Shown here: one piece after another, positions 33,705-43,099 of the stretch
Layout: every line of letters begins with the position of its first letter
Numbering within the stretch: position 1 is the stretch's first letter
Assembly: GCA_017557665.1 (NCBI GenBank)
Contig: JAFYYI010000002.1
Coordinates: 113,333 to 177,332, forward strand
Direction: 5' to 3'
DNA: 64,000 bases
Origin: Muribaculaceae bacterium
GTDB lineage: Bacteria; Bacteroidota; Bacteroidia; Bacteroidales; Muribaculaceae
The notes under the pieces: generated by a model
What the model was told of the DNA's origin: nothing
The model's database searches: none
The model's input: the letters and a program-made list of their open reading frames with translations, nothing else
Program-made: the position numbers and the translations under genes

Positions 33705-35561
33705 ATGAAGAAATTTTTATTCGTTCTGTTAGTGGCTGCATTGGCTCTGCCGATGATGGCACAGAAGACTGCGGTCTCCAAGGCTTTGCCTTTTGACCGT
33801 AACAGCGTTCCCGAGTTGAAGGTTGCTCCCCTGAAAGCTTTCGACATGAACATGCATCCCCGTGCTACCATGCTCAGGGCCGAAGAGGTGCTCTACTCTT
33901 GGGACTTTGAAACCGATGATCAGCTCAATGACTGGATGATCTATGATGCTGACGGCGATGGCCTCAACTGGGGTGTTTATCAGTATGATGATTATTATGA
34001 CTACATGAACTATGCTAACAGTGGCATCACTGCTCTGGTATCTTATAGTTACATGAGTGGTGAATCTCTCGATCCTGACAACTATCTGATTTCGCCCACT
34101 GTCAACCTGAACGGTACGTTGTCGTTCTGGACCAGGAACTACTCTGGCACTTATCCCGACATGATTGCTGTTTACGTTTGCGTAGGCGAATTTGATCCTG
34201 AAAATCTCGTGAAGGTTTCGGATGACGTTGCTCCTGGCACCACCTATCAGGAAGTAACTGTTGACCTGAGCCAGTTTGCTGGCCAAGAGGGTTGCTTCGT
34301 TATCCGTCACTACAACAGCTATGATCAGTACCGCATCTACGTTGACGACGTCACCATCACCGGTCCTGCCGTTGAGATGCCCGTGAACGTAACTGTTGAT
34401 CCCGCTGCCACCACTGCCGAGGTAGCATGGGAGGATGCCAACAACAACGCTTGGAACCTGCGCTACAGGGAGGTTCCTGAGGGTCTGGAGAACAACCTGC
34501 TTTGGGACTTCGAGGAGCCCCTAGTAGGTGAGGACTACTCTCTGCCCGGTGGTTGGACCTGCGTCGATGCCGATGGTGACGGTAACGAGTGGTACCACTT
34601 GAATGGTGTTAGCGGCCTGCACGCACACAGCGGTCTGGGTCACGTGACCTCGGCTAGCTACAATGGCACGGCCCTGAGTCCTGACAACTGGCTGATTTCG
34701 CCTGAGGTGAAGCTTGACGGCAAACTGTCATTCTGGGCTTGTGGCCAGGATCCCAACTATGCTGAAGAGGTATTTGCAGTATATGCATCTACCGACGGAA
34801 ACAACTGGCAGCCCCTCAGCGAGGACATCACTGCTACCGGTGAGATGACCGAGTACACCTTCGACCTGACTGGATGTGGTGGTGTTGATGGTTATATTGC
34901 TATCCGTCACTACAACTGCTATGACATGTTCCGTCTGAACGTCGATGACATCGCTATCCTCTATGTTGAGCCCACCGAGTGGATTGTTGTTGAGAATGTT
35001 AACAATCCCTACACTATCGAGGGTCTGAATCCCGAGACCAACTATGAGGTTGAGGTACAGGCTATCAACGAGGAAGGCGCTGTTAGCGCTTGGACCGCTG
35101 CCGTTCCCTTCACCACCTTGAACGGTGATGTTCCTCCCGTTGATCCCACCGAGAAGACCGGTGCTCCCACCTTCAACGGTTATACCGAGGACGGTATCTA
35201 TGCTTACTTCGTTGAGATCAACGAGACCGAGCCCAGCACCATCTACTACCGTGTTATCTATCCTGACGGCACCGTTACCGAGTGGGAAGAGTACACCGAG
35301 ATGTTGAGCTTCTCTGGCGAGGGCAAGTACCGCATCGAGGCTTATGCCGTAGCTCCTGGCAAGCTCCCCAGCGATGAGATCGCTTATGAGTTCGTTCTGA
35401 GCAAGATGACCGGCGTTCTCGAGGTTGTTGGCGGCAAGCAGGTTGCTAACGTTCGCTACTTCAACGCTATGGGTCAGGAGATGCAGGAGGCCAACGGTAT
35501 GACCATCGTTGTTACCACCTACACCGACGGCACCACCAACACTGTTAAGGTGATGAAGTAA
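33705..35561 (+). CDS. Secreted choice-of-anchor J / cleaved-adhesin-type protein with T9SS-like tail
   Basis: 618 residues. Signal peptide MKKFLFVLLVAALALPMMAQ. Two homologous beta-jellyroll units, about 65-220 and 265-430, each begin with a LYSWDFE/LLWDFEEP strand and contain 'PDNYLISPTVNL'/'PDNWLISPEVKL', 'LSFWTRN'/'LSFWACGQD' and a VDDI/VDDV end: the choice-of-anchor J (MAM/cleaved adhesin) fold. A fibronectin-like region follows (about 430-480), then a beta-rich part, and the last 45 residues (KQVANVRYFNAMGQEMQ...VKVMK) look like a short type IX secretion C-terminal signal shared with the protein at 61238-63451. Codons are biased to GCT/GTT/ACC forms, which suggests high expression. Adhesive or carbohydrate-binding role is inferred. 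Confidence 0.87.
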   Translation: MKKFLFVLLVAALALPMMAQKTAVSKALPFDRNSVPELKVAPLKAFDMNMHPRATMLRAEEVLYSWDFETDDQLNDWMIYDADGDGLNWGVYQYDDYYDYMNYANSGITALVSYSYMSGESLDPDNYLISPTVNLNGTLSFWTRNYSGTYPDMIAVYVCVGEFDPENLVKVSDDVAPGTTYQEVTVDLSQFAGQEGCFVIRHYNSYDQYRIYVDDVTITGPAVEMPVNVTVDPAATTAEVAWEDANNNAWNLRYREVPEGLENNLLWDFEEPLVGEDYSLPGGWTCVDADGDGNEWYHLNGVSGLHAHSGLGHVTSASYNGTALSPDNWLISPEVKLDGKLSFWACGQDPNYAEEVFAVYASTDGNNWQPLSEDITATGEMTEYTFDLTGCGGVDGYIAIRHYNCYDMFRLNVDDIAILYVEPTEWIVVENVNNPYTIEGLNPETNYEVEVQAINEEGAVSAWTAAVPFTTLNGDVPPVDPTEKTGAPTFNGYTEDGIYAYFVEINETEPSTIYYRVIYPDGTVTEWEEYTEMLSFSGEGKYRIEAYAVAPGKLPSDEIAYEFVLSKMTGVLEVVGGKQVANVRYFNAMGQEMQEANGMTIVVTTYTDGTTNTVKVMK

Positions 35562-35607
35562 TCATTTAGGCCTTAGCTGTTGCTTTAGGTCTATTGCAAA
35601 AGAATTG

Positions 35608-35641
35608 TAGAGACGCAAAATCTTGCGTCTCTACTTTTTTA
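35608..35641 (+). terminator. Terminator after the choice-of-anchor gene
   Basis: Perfect 12-bp stem GTAGAGACGCAA (35608-35619) / TTGCGTCTCTAC (35624-35635), 4-nt loop, six Ts. Confidence 0.92.
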
Positions 35642-35727
35642 TCTATTGGTATCTGCTAGTCCCAGCCGATAGGACTACTTTCAGCGGATCTCAATCTTTA
35701 TTGGGGCAGTCTTGTTGATTCAGTTCA

Positions 35728-36516
35728 TCAACTGTTAGTGACATTATCGTTGCCATTCCAGGGCAAGGGAGGTGGAGGTGGTGGTAATGACGGTCCGTTA
35801 CCAGGCAACGGAGGAGGCGTCATGCGCGTCTGGTCGATGGCGTGAAGTTCATTGATACGGCGCATAGTGTTCTTGTAGAGGAAATAGATCAGTAGCACGA
35901 ACAGAATGTTGAGGACAACCGACAAGGCCGGGTAAATACCCCCACTAAAGGCCAATGTATCCCACAGCCAGTGAATTAAGATGGGAACCGCAAGTATACA
36001 CACCATCGTTAAAGGCTTTTGATCACCAAAGTGCCGCTTGCTGTAGAAATAACCCATCGCACAGGCCATGGCAAAGTGAGCCGGTACCGCAGTGACACCA
36101 CGCATAAGGCCTACCATCAGCCAATCATCACTCTGCAAGAGATAGAGTATATTCTCGGCTCCGGCAAAACCAAGTCCCACACATGCCGCATATATAATAC
36201 CGTCAAGATACTCGTCATAATACGGATTCTTGCGCAAGAAAAGCCAAAGCATCGTCAATTTGGCCACCTCCTCGGGAATCGCAGCCGAGAACAGAGCAGT
36301 TGACACAGCACCACCAAAGGTTTCCAGATCAATGATACTCATGCCCATAATACTTAATACCTCATTGATTAACAATGCAACAAAAGCCGAACCCACACCA
36401 TAGAAAAACGCTGCGAGTAGTTGTTTTAATGGTTCGGGGCGCAGAGTATCCTTTCGGAAAATCCACCAGCCTAAGAGAATAACCGGCAATAATGCAGTGA
36501 CAATAATAAGTATCAT
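35728..36516 (-). CDS. PrsW-family intramembrane metalloprotease
   Basis: 262 residues from the ATG at 36516; a longer form would need a TTG at 36555 that lies in the promoter box. About seven to eight hydrophobic segments. PrsW motifs are seen in order: AAIPEEVAKL (EE pair), GFAGAENILYLL (E in helix), VPAHFAMACAMGYFY (H) and ILIHWLWDTLA (HxxxD). PrsW cleaves membrane-bound anti-sigma factors in Bacillus; the target here is unknown, although a FecR-like anti-sigma lies 29 kb away. The cytoplasmic C-terminus is a proline-rich tail (PPPLPGNGPSLPPPPPPLPW) of about 35 residues, absent from typical PrsW proteins and possibly a protein-binding stretch. Confidence 0.88.
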   Translation of the reverse strand: MILIIVTALLPVILLGWWIFRKDTLRPEPLKQLLAAFFYGVGSAFVALLINEVLSIMGMSIIDLETFGGAVSTALFSAAIPEEVAKLTMLWLFLRKNPYYDEYLDGIIYAACVGLGFAGAENILYLLQSDDWLMVGLMRGVTAVPAHFAMACAMGYFYSKRHFGDQKPLTMVCILAVPILIHWLWDTLAFSGGIYPALSVVLNILFVLLIYFLYKNTMRRINELHAIDQTRMTPPPLPGNGPSLPPPPPPLPWNGNDNVTNS

Positions 36517-36552
36517 GATATAATCAATCGAATAATATATTATAATGTGGCG

Positions 36553-36583
36553 CAAAGTTAATCAATAAATGACATTCTCCAAA
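36553..36583 (-). promoter_or_regulatory. Promoter of the PrsW-like gene
   Basis: Minus strand TTTG (36583-36580), exactly 19 nt, TAACTTTG (36560-36553). It predicts a leader of about 30 nt to the ATG at 36516. The -33 element lies in the T-run of the preceding terminator. Confidence 0.78.
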
Positions 36584-36629
36584 AAAAGTTACGCCCCGTC
36601 GAGGCGGTAAAGCCATCGACGGGACGTAA
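36581..36629 (-). terminator. Terminator of the formylglycine-enzyme-like gene
   Basis: Stem 36589-36604 / 36613-36629 (core CCCGTCGA / TCGACGGG with flanking TTACG / CGTAA, two mismatches), followed on the minus strand by a 7-T run at 36587-36581. Located 25 nt after the stop at 36654. Confidence 0.8.
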
Positions 36630-36653
36630 TGGTTAGTCTTCGGCACAAATCGC

Positions 36654-38642
36654 TTAGAGAGCGAGGCGTAAGCCGAGGTAGTAGTTGCGGCTACCCGGTG
36701 ACTCGTAGTTGCGGAATGTGATACGGCTCTCAGGACTGGTGCTGAACCATCCGCCACCGCGTGTTACACGACGCATGCCGGTCTCGGGACCAACGGGATT
36801 CTCCTGAGCATCCTCGACATAAGGACCATACCAGTCGGCACACCACTCATAGACGTTACCTGACATGTCATAGAGTCCCAACTCGTTGCCATGCTTGGTG
36901 GCTACGGAATGAGTTCCGTAGTCAGGGCTCTCGACGCCCACTGCATAGCTGTTGTAGTAACACCAAGCAACATCGGTGATCACGTCGCCACCGGCAAACA
37001 GGGTGCCATGGCTCTTGTTAGCGCCACGAGCGGCATATTCCCACTCGGCCTCGGTGGGCAGACGGAAGTTCTTGCCCGTGATAGCGTTGAGGCGTGCAAT
37101 GAATTCCTGGCAGTCTTCCCAGCTTACCTGCTCCACAGGACGCTGCGGGTCGCCGGTAAAGCTACTGGGATTAGTACCCATCACAGCCTGCCACAATTCC
37201 TGGGTCACCTCGGTCTGACCAATCATGTAGGGCGACAGGGTCACCTCATGAGCAGGAAGTTCGTCCATGTTTGCCACTCCTGTCTCTACAGCAGTGCTGT
37301 CAACGCCCATGGTGAAGGTACCGCCATCGACAGCAACCATCTGGAACGAAACGCCGTTGACGGTGAACAAGCCGGGAATAGTGTTGTAGTTCAGCATACG
37401 TTCAATGAATGAGTTTGCTGCCAACTTCAGGTCATCAAAGTTGTCGTCAACTACCGAGCTGCAGTCCATCAACAACATGACAAGTGCACTCGAATAGGTG
37501 CGTTCAACATCAGGAAGACGGTCGGCCGAGAATTCAGTGCTGGCTTCCCAGATACCCTGATCTTCAATCCAGTACCACTCCTTAATGTTCTTTTTCTCGA
37601 TACGTTCCTCGTTATCGAGCTGGATGCCGTCGAAGACGAGCGAAACAAACACACCATCAACACTTGATGCTGCCACACTGTCGCCAGCGGTGCAGGTCAT
37701 GCCCTTGTAGACGATGTTGGTCAAGCTGCGGGTCTTCAATGAGAAAGTACCCTCGATATAGACTTGAGAATCATCAACCGTGCCGTCATTCACCTCGTCA
37801 AGGGTGAAACGAATACGAGTGCCAGTACCCACGCCAGGGAATACCAGGGTCAATGACTCAGACATGTTGCGGCTAACGAGGTCATCGGCGATAGCCTGGA
37901 AACGGTTGTTCACCTCGGCAATCGTGTTCACCTCAAGTGCCTTGGCCGAGTCACTGGCCAGAGCATACAGGTTGCTGCGGAACTGGTTGGCATCCTTCAC
38001 ATTGTCATTGATGAGTCCAACGCTGTAAGCCTTGATGGAACGACCATAGATGCGTTCTTCGTCAATGCGAGCCTTCAAAGCCTGGGCATACTCGGCTTCG
38101 GTGTCATACTTGTCGGTCATCATCAGCGAACCCTGGTCCAAGCCTTCGGTGAAGGTGACAATCGCCACATTCTGCAGGTTCTTGGGATAAGGAGCGACAT
38201 TGAGTGCGTCAATTGCTTTATCAACAGAGTAATAAAGCAGACGACCGGGTTGAGTGGTCAATGAGGTAACAAAGCCACCGAAGTCGGTCATCGTGGTTGA
38301 GTCAAGCAAGGCAATCTCCTTGGTCGTGAGCGACTGGTTAAACCCGACAATGCTCATGTACATACCAGTGTCCACCTTGATCACCTCGGGTCCGTTCAGG
38401 ATAAGGTCAATCAAGACGTTGACGTCAGCGATATTGATTTCCTTATCGCCGTTCAAGTCACATTCGGGATCATTGCCATTGGTTAAAACTGCATTAATCA
38501 GTTCGTTAACATCAGCGATGTTAACCTCGCCATCAGCATTCACATCACCATGGATGTTACTCGAATAATTGCGTGGCCCCGCCATCGCCATCACTGCTGA
38601 TAACAGAATCAACGAAAAAAGAGTAGTTAATCTCATGTTCAT
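36654..38642 (-). CDS. Secreted formylglycine-generating-enzyme-like protein with VWA-like and N-terminal dockerin-like modules
   Basis: 662 residues. Signal peptide about 1-22 (ending AVMAMA). A dockerin-like pair of calcium loops follows at once, about 30-90 (GDVNADGEVNIADVNELINA, DLNGDKEINIADVNVLIDLI). Residues about 95-430 resemble a degenerate von Willebrand A-type region (MYMSIVGFNQSL; later VMLLMDCSSVVDDNFDDLK). Residues about 440-662 are an FGE-sulfatase/SUMF1 domain: VDGGTFTMG, IGQTEVTQELWQAVMG, VEQVSWEDCQEFIARLN, RLPTEAEWEYAARG, YDMSGNVYEWCADWY, RVTRGGGW and GLRLAL. Such secreted domains are usually not sulfatase activators but binding or nonheme-iron-like modules. The dockerin sits at the N-terminus, opposite to the other dockerin proteins in the window. 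Confidence 0.88.
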   Translation of the reverse strand: MNMRLTTLFSLILLSAVMAMAGPRNYSSNIHGDVNADGEVNIADVNELINAVLTNGNDPECDLNGDKEINIADVNVLIDLILNGPEVIKVDTGMYMSIVGFNQSLTTKEIALLDSTTMTDFGGFVTSLTTQPGRLLYYSVDKAIDALNVAPYPKNLQNVAIVTFTEGLDQGSLMMTDKYDTEAEYAQALKARIDEERIYGRSIKAYSVGLINDNVKDANQFRSNLYALASDSAKALEVNTIAEVNNRFQAIADDLVSRNMSESLTLVFPGVGTGTRIRFTLDEVNDGTVDDSQVYIEGTFSLKTRSLTNIVYKGMTCTAGDSVAASSVDGVFVSLVFDGIQLDNEERIEKKNIKEWYWIEDQGIWEASTEFSADRLPDVERTYSSALVMLLMDCSSVVDDNFDDLKLAANSFIERMLNYNTIPGLFTVNGVSFQMVAVDGGTFTMGVDSTAVETGVANMDELPAHEVTLSPYMIGQTEVTQELWQAVMGTNPSSFTGDPQRPVEQVSWEDCQEFIARLNAITGKNFRLPTEAEWEYAARGANKSHGTLFAGGDVITDVAWCYYNSYAVGVESPDYGTHSVATKHGNELGLYDMSGNVYEWCADWYGPYVEDAQENPVGPETGMRRVTRGGGWFSTSPESRITFRNYESPGSRNYYLGLRLAL

Positions 38643-38695
38643 GTATTATTAAGTTTAAATGATAATCAAATTGATACCGCACAAATTTTAACCTA

Positions 38696-38727
38696 CAAAA
38701 TTACACTTAATTTATCCAAAATACAAA
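38696..38727 (-). promoter_or_regulatory. Promoter of the formylglycine-enzyme-like gene
   Basis: Minus-strand TTTG (38727-38724), 20 nt, TAATTTTG (38703-38696); leader of about 48 nt to the ATG at 38642. Confidence 0.6.
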
Positions 38728-38780
38728 ACTTTTTGGAAGAATAGTTATTAACAATTTTCCGAATTGGATATTTTTTAGTG

Positions 38781-38788
38781 TATCTTTG
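38781..38788 (+). promoter_or_regulatory. -7 element of the SSS transporter gene
   Basis: TATCTTTG, 66 nt before the ATG at 38854; no well-spaced TTTG upstream. It is divergent from the promoter at 38696-38727, only about 55 nt apart. Confidence 0.5.
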
Positions 38789-38853
38789 CACTCAAAATTG
38801 TCAAAAACAGACTTTTTTAGTTCAAACACTTCACGAGTTATTACCAACAAATC

Positions 38854-40347
38854 ATGGTATCGGCGATTCATATCATTGGTGTATTGTTGACTGTGGCACT
38901 ACTGATTGCAGTCAGTTGGCTGTCAGGACGCAAAGTCAAGGACGCACGCAGTTTCACCACTGGCGGAAACAGTGGCAGCTGGATGGTGTGCGGCGCCTTG
39001 CTGGGCACGCTTGCCGGTGGCCAGAGCACTATTGGCACTGCACAATTGGCATTCAGCTATGGCGTGTCGGCCTGGTGGTTCACCATCGGTGCAGGCTTGG
39101 GATCGCTGGTGCTGGGATTGTTTTATGCCGGGCCATTGCGTCGCAGCGGATGCACGACGCTGCTCGAGGTGGTGAGCCGTGAGTATGGTCACAAGGCCGA
39201 AACCGTCGGTTCACTGTTATTCCTGATTGGCATTTTCATCAGCATCGTCTCCCAGGTGTTGTCATCATCGGCAATGATTACCAGCCTGATTGGCATCAAC
39301 ATGACTTGGGCAGCACTGGTCAGCGCAGCGCTGATAATGGTGATGGTGATCTTCGGCGGTATCCGCAGTGCAGGAGCCAGTGGCATCGTCAAGCTGATAC
39401 TGTTGTACTTGTGTTCATTGGTGGCGGGTTTTGTCGTGTGGCGCATTGCGGGCGGCTATACCGGCCTGCGCGATGGCATCAGTCAGATTTATCAAAGTTC
39501 TCCACAGCTGGCCGACTTCAATGGATTGAGTGATGTTGAAAGCATCCACGCCCGTTACGGGAGTCCTTTTGCCCGTGGCTTTTTCAAAGATATGGGCGGT
39601 TGTTTGTCGCTCATCTTGGGCGTAGTCTCCACCCAGACCTATGCACAGTCCATCTGGTCAGCCGCCGATACTGCCAAGGCCCGTCGCGGCGCCCTCCTAT
39701 GTTCACTTTTCATGCCCATCATTGGCGCCGCTTGCACACTCGTGGGACTGTACATGCGCGGTCATTATATCACAAGTGATGAGCTGGATGCTTTGCGTCA
39801 AGCCGGCGAAACGGTGCCTGCCGGATTAGGCGTCATCGAAGGAACAGCACTGGCATTTCCCGCATTCATTCTTGAACATCTGCCCGCATGGTTAGGAGGC
39901 TTAATGCTGGGAACCATGCTCATCAACATCTTGGGATGCGGCAGTGGCCTGTCGCTGGGTGCCTCCACCATTCTTGTACGTGACGTTTATGGCAACATAA
40001 AACGCCGCTTGGGGGTTGGTGACTCTCCCCTATCGCCACTCACTCAGACGCGCCTTTCCATCGTGGGCATCCTTGTGCTGGCATTTATGGCGGCCATCGC
40101 ATTCAGCGGTACGTTTATCAACGACTTGGGCTTCTTGTCACTGGGTCTGCGTGCCGTCGCCATCCTCTTCCCGTTGAGTTTCGCCCTGTGGCTACCAGGC
40201 AAATTCAAAGCAAACCGCGTACTGCTGTCGATGCCTGTAGGTGTAGCCGCGATGCTACTGGCCAATTTCGCCTCACTGCCCGGCGACGCTGTCTACTACG
40301 GCCTGGCGACTTCGCTGGTAGCCATACTTTCAAGCCGAACTAAATAA
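38854..40347 (+). CDS. Sodium:solute symporter family transporter
   Basis: 497 residues with about 13 hydrophobic segments; the first half has the SSS-family pattern SWLSGRKVKDARSFTTGGNS, LLGTLAGGQSTIGTAQLAFS and GIRSAGASGIVKLILLY. The symporter couples sodium entry to uptake of a sugar, amino acid, vitamin or other solute in the inner membrane; the substrate is not evident from sequence or neighbours. It stands alone between a divergent secreted protein gene and a convergent glycosidase gene. Confidence 0.9.
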   Translation: MVSAIHIIGVLLTVALLIAVSWLSGRKVKDARSFTTGGNSGSWMVCGALLGTLAGGQSTIGTAQLAFSYGVSAWWFTIGAGLGSLVLGLFYAGPLRRSGCTTLLEVVSREYGHKAETVGSLLFLIGIFISIVSQVLSSSAMITSLIGINMTWAALVSAALIMVMVIFGGIRSAGASGIVKLILLYLCSLVAGFVVWRIAGGYTGLRDGISQIYQSSPQLADFNGLSDVESIHARYGSPFARGFFKDMGGCLSLILGVVSTQTYAQSIWSAADTAKARRGALLCSLFMPIIGAACTLVGLYMRGHYITSDELDALRQAGETVPAGLGVIEGTALAFPAFILEHLPAWLGGLMLGTMLINILGCGSGLSLGASTILVRDVYGNIKRRLGVGDSPLSPLTQTRLSIVGILVLAFMAAIAFSGTFINDLGFLSLGLRAVAILFPLSFALWLPGKFKANRVLLSMPVGVAAMLLANFASLPGDAVYYGLATSLVAILSSRTK

Positions 40348-40401
40348 CAAAGTCTCAAGGCACTATATAACTGATAGTTAAGGAGTAAAAATTAAAGCAT
40401 T

Positions 40402-40442
40402 ACGAGAAGGAGGACAAATGTCAATTTTGTCCTCCTTCTCGT
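40402..40442. terminator. Strong hairpin between convergent genes
   Basis: Perfect 17-bp stem (40402-40418 / 40426-40442; core GAGAAGGAGGAC / GTCCTCCTTCTC) with a 7-nt loop, between the ends of the SSS gene and the glycosidase gene. The T-tracts are weak on both sides (minus: AATGCTTTAATTTTTA). Probably a bidirectional terminator or 3'-end stabiliser. Confidence 0.7.
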
Positions 40443-40462
40443 CAAATAGTGAGAGTTGATGG

Positions 40463-43024
40463 TTACATGGAGAGGATAAGGTCTATCAAAGCATTGACGT
40501 CGGCAATGTTGACCTCGCCGTCACCGTTAACGTCACCCGTAATGGTGATGCCACCACTCAAGATCATGTCTATGAGCGCATTGACATCGGCAATATTAAT
40601 CTCACCGTCACCATTGACGTCGCCAACCATCTGCTCGGTGTTTGCACTGTAAACGAAGCTGATGACGGGACCGAATGCCGTGGTGTGACTGTTGCCATCA
40701 AAGTCGAGATAGGTTGTCTTGCAACGGGCGTAATAGGTGACACCGTCCTCCATGAATTTGCCGTCCACCTTGATTTGCTCTGCCGGCAGCATCGTCTTGT
40801 ACTGGCCGTTCTTGAGCGTCTCAATGAAACGCGTACGTCCCCATGTATTCTCCTTGCTCGACACCTCGATGACATAGGATGTCGCCCAGGTCTGCGGTTT
40901 GAGGGTGATGTGCTGACCCTTGTAGAGCGTGCCACCATCGACAGGAACGTCAAAACGTGCTGCGGCATGAGCCACCGAGAAACGCACCACATCGCTGGTC
41001 ATAGTCTCACCTGCGACAGTGAGGATAACACGCGCGAAATAGGTATTGCCGGGTTCCAGCAGTTCCTCGGGAATCTCAAGTGAACCGTTAGCCGATTTAC
41101 TCGTGTAAACCATGGTCGAGAACGTATCATCGGCAGCAATCTGCAATGATGCCTCCTCGTCACTGCCACAGGTGTACCACGTGACGGTGACGGGAACATT
41201 CAGGTCCTCGCTGCCGTCGGCAGGCGATGTGATAGAGAGCAGCATAGGCGTGAAGGCGCGCACCTCGCTCACGCCACTGTAGCAACTGTCGGCGCAGGAC
41301 TGCACACGCCAATAAAAGGTCTCGGCATGGGTGAGCTTGTTGAACTGCAACACGCTGGCCAAAGTGTCGGTCACGGTGACGCGTTCCAGCACGTTGCTGA
41401 ATTCAGGACTCGAGGCGAGCTCTACAAGATAGCTGGTGGCGCCGTCCACCTGATGCCATGTGAACTTGAAGGGGGCATCGACGGTGGAACCGTTCTCGGG
41501 AGCGATGAGTACGGGGTTATCAAGCTGGTCGAGTTCCACACTCAGGAAAGCCGGATTCCACTCGTTACCCACGCGGTCAAGCACACAGACGGCAAACTGG
41601 TAACCTTGCTGATACTGCGAGGGGATATCAAACGATGGCTCATAGGTCATGCCCAGCAAATAGTCGATCTGGCCAGCAAATGTCGTGGTGTTCATCGTGA
41701 TGGGGAAGGCGTAGACCGAATAACGCACGTTATCATACCCTACCCACTCCAGGCGATTACCGGCACGCTCCAGTTGCTGCACTTCGCCCGGGTTGTAACC
41801 TTGCTTCCAAGGCATGGCAGGAGGCAGGGCCGGCTTGGTGAACACGGTGTTCTTGAGGTAATGCGCCAGGGTGTTGTTGTTGAGGGCATACAGATACTTG
41901 CACGAGTAGAAAATGGCACCCGGGGCACCGTCTTGAGAACTGGTGCGGTTGAATTCAACCTCGTTGGCATACTCCTTATACTGAACCTCACCCGACGAAC
42001 TGCTCAGACCCGAAATCGACGAGGAAATATACACCTGGCGGCCAAAATGCGCAGCCACCTGGCTCCACCATCCGGTAATCTTGCCATAGTCGTTAGTGCT
42101 GTGACCGAAGGGCCAATAAACCTGAGGTGAAATGTAGTCAAGGCTATGGGAAGAAATCCATGCCAACGGGTCACTGAAGATGCTGTTGTACTGCCAGTCA
42201 CTGCCAGTGGGACAGGGATCCACGCCATATTGGTCGGCAACGGCGTGGCTGCTGGCGGCAACACCAGCTGGCGAGATGCCGTAGCGCACCTCGGGACGAG
42301 TCTCTTGAATCATGTCATAGACAGCCCTCACCATGCGGTTCACGTTGTCACGACGCCAGTCGCCAAACGAGAGCGACGTGCCCGAGGCTTGCCACTCACC
42401 ATAGTCCTGAGCGCTGGCGTCGGTAGGGATGCCGCTGGGATAGAAATAATCGTCATAGAGGATTCCGTCCACATCATAGTTAGTGATGATTTCCTTGCAC
42501 ACCTCAACGATGCGGTCAATCGTGCGTTGCTGACCCGGATCAAGGATGATGGTGGTGCCATAGGTCAGCAGCCATCCGTCCTGCTTCAGTTCACGGTCAT
42601 AGGCCGTGTTCCAGTCGGTTCCTGTGCTCCAGCGATAAGGATTCACCCAGGCGTGACATTCCATGCCGCGCTTGTGACATCCCTCAACCACATACTGCAA
42701 GGGGTCAAAGCCAGGATCCTGGCCGCGCGTACCGGTAAGGTAACTAGACCAAGGTTCGATGCTTGACTGATACATGGCGTCACACATCGACCGCACCTGG
42801 AAATTCACCGCATTGAAATTGTTGACCTGCAACGAATCAAGCAGACGGTCCATCTGCTGCATCTGCTTGGCAGCCCCAGCACCCTGTGAGGGCCAGTCCA
42901 GACACCACACAGTGGCAATCCAAGCCGAACGGAACTCACGCTTAGGCTGTCCGTAAGCCCAGGCCTGAGCCAAAATACCCGATAGCAGCAGTGCCAAGAC
43001 AAGAGTAGAGGTATAGCGTTTCAT
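40463..43024 (-). CDS. Secreted GHL10-type glycoside hydrolase (DUF187) with dockerin-like tail
   Basis: 853 residues. Signal peptide about 1-23. Residues about 28-390 are a glycosyl-hydrolase-like 10 (DUF187) TIM barrel: FRSAWIATVWCLDWPSQ, FNAVNFQVRSMCDAMYQSSI, MECHAWVNPYRW, VDGILYDDYFYP, WRRDNVNRMV and ISPQVYWPFG. Two fibronectin-like modules follow (about 510-610 and 620-700), then another beta module, and two dockerin-like loops close the protein (GDVNGDGEINIADVNALIDM and GDVNGDGEVNIADVNALIDL). GHL10 proteins are putative glycosidases of bacterial envelopes, acting on peptidoglycan glycans or other polysaccharides; substrate unproven. Single-gene unit with its promoter at 43069-43099. Confidence 0.9.
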   Translation of the reverse strand: MKRYTSTLVLALLLSGILAQAWAYGQPKREFRSAWIATVWCLDWPSQGAGAAKQMQQMDRLLDSLQVNNFNAVNFQVRSMCDAMYQSSIEPWSSYLTGTRGQDPGFDPLQYVVEGCHKRGMECHAWVNPYRWSTGTDWNTAYDRELKQDGWLLTYGTTIILDPGQQRTIDRIVEVCKEIITNYDVDGILYDDYFYPSGIPTDASAQDYGEWQASGTSLSFGDWRRDNVNRMVRAVYDMIQETRPEVRYGISPAGVAASSHAVADQYGVDPCPTGSDWQYNSIFSDPLAWISSHSLDYISPQVYWPFGHSTNDYGKITGWWSQVAAHFGRQVYISSSISGLSSSSGEVQYKEYANEVEFNRTSSQDGAPGAIFYSCKYLYALNNNTLAHYLKNTVFTKPALPPAMPWKQGYNPGEVQQLERAGNRLEWVGYDNVRYSVYAFPITMNTTTFAGQIDYLLGMTYEPSFDIPSQYQQGYQFAVCVLDRVGNEWNPAFLSVELDQLDNPVLIAPENGSTVDAPFKFTWHQVDGATSYLVELASSPEFSNVLERVTVTDTLASVLQFNKLTHAETFYWRVQSCADSCYSGVSEVRAFTPMLLSITSPADGSEDLNVPVTVTWYTCGSDEEASLQIAADDTFSTMVYTSKSANGSLEIPEELLEPGNTYFARVILTVAGETMTSDVVRFSVAHAAARFDVPVDGGTLYKGQHITLKPQTWATSYVIEVSSKENTWGRTRFIETLKNGQYKTMLPAEQIKVDGKFMEDGVTYYARCKTTYLDFDGNSHTTAFGPVISFVYSANTEQMVGDVNGDGEINIADVNALIDMILSGGITITGDVNGDGEVNIADVNALIDLILSM

Positions 43025-43068
43025 CTTCTAAATATTTGTGGTTAATTCTTAAAATTTATTATCAGCTG

Positions 43069-43099
43069 CAAAGGTAGCACAAAAAAGCGCAACCACAAA
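43069..43099 (-). promoter_or_regulatory. Promoter of the GHL10 gene
   Basis: Minus strand TTTG (43099-43096), exactly 19 nt, TACCTTTG (43076-43069). The -33 element lies in the loop of the dnaK terminator hairpin. Leader of about 40 nt to the ATG at 43024. Confidence 0.78.
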
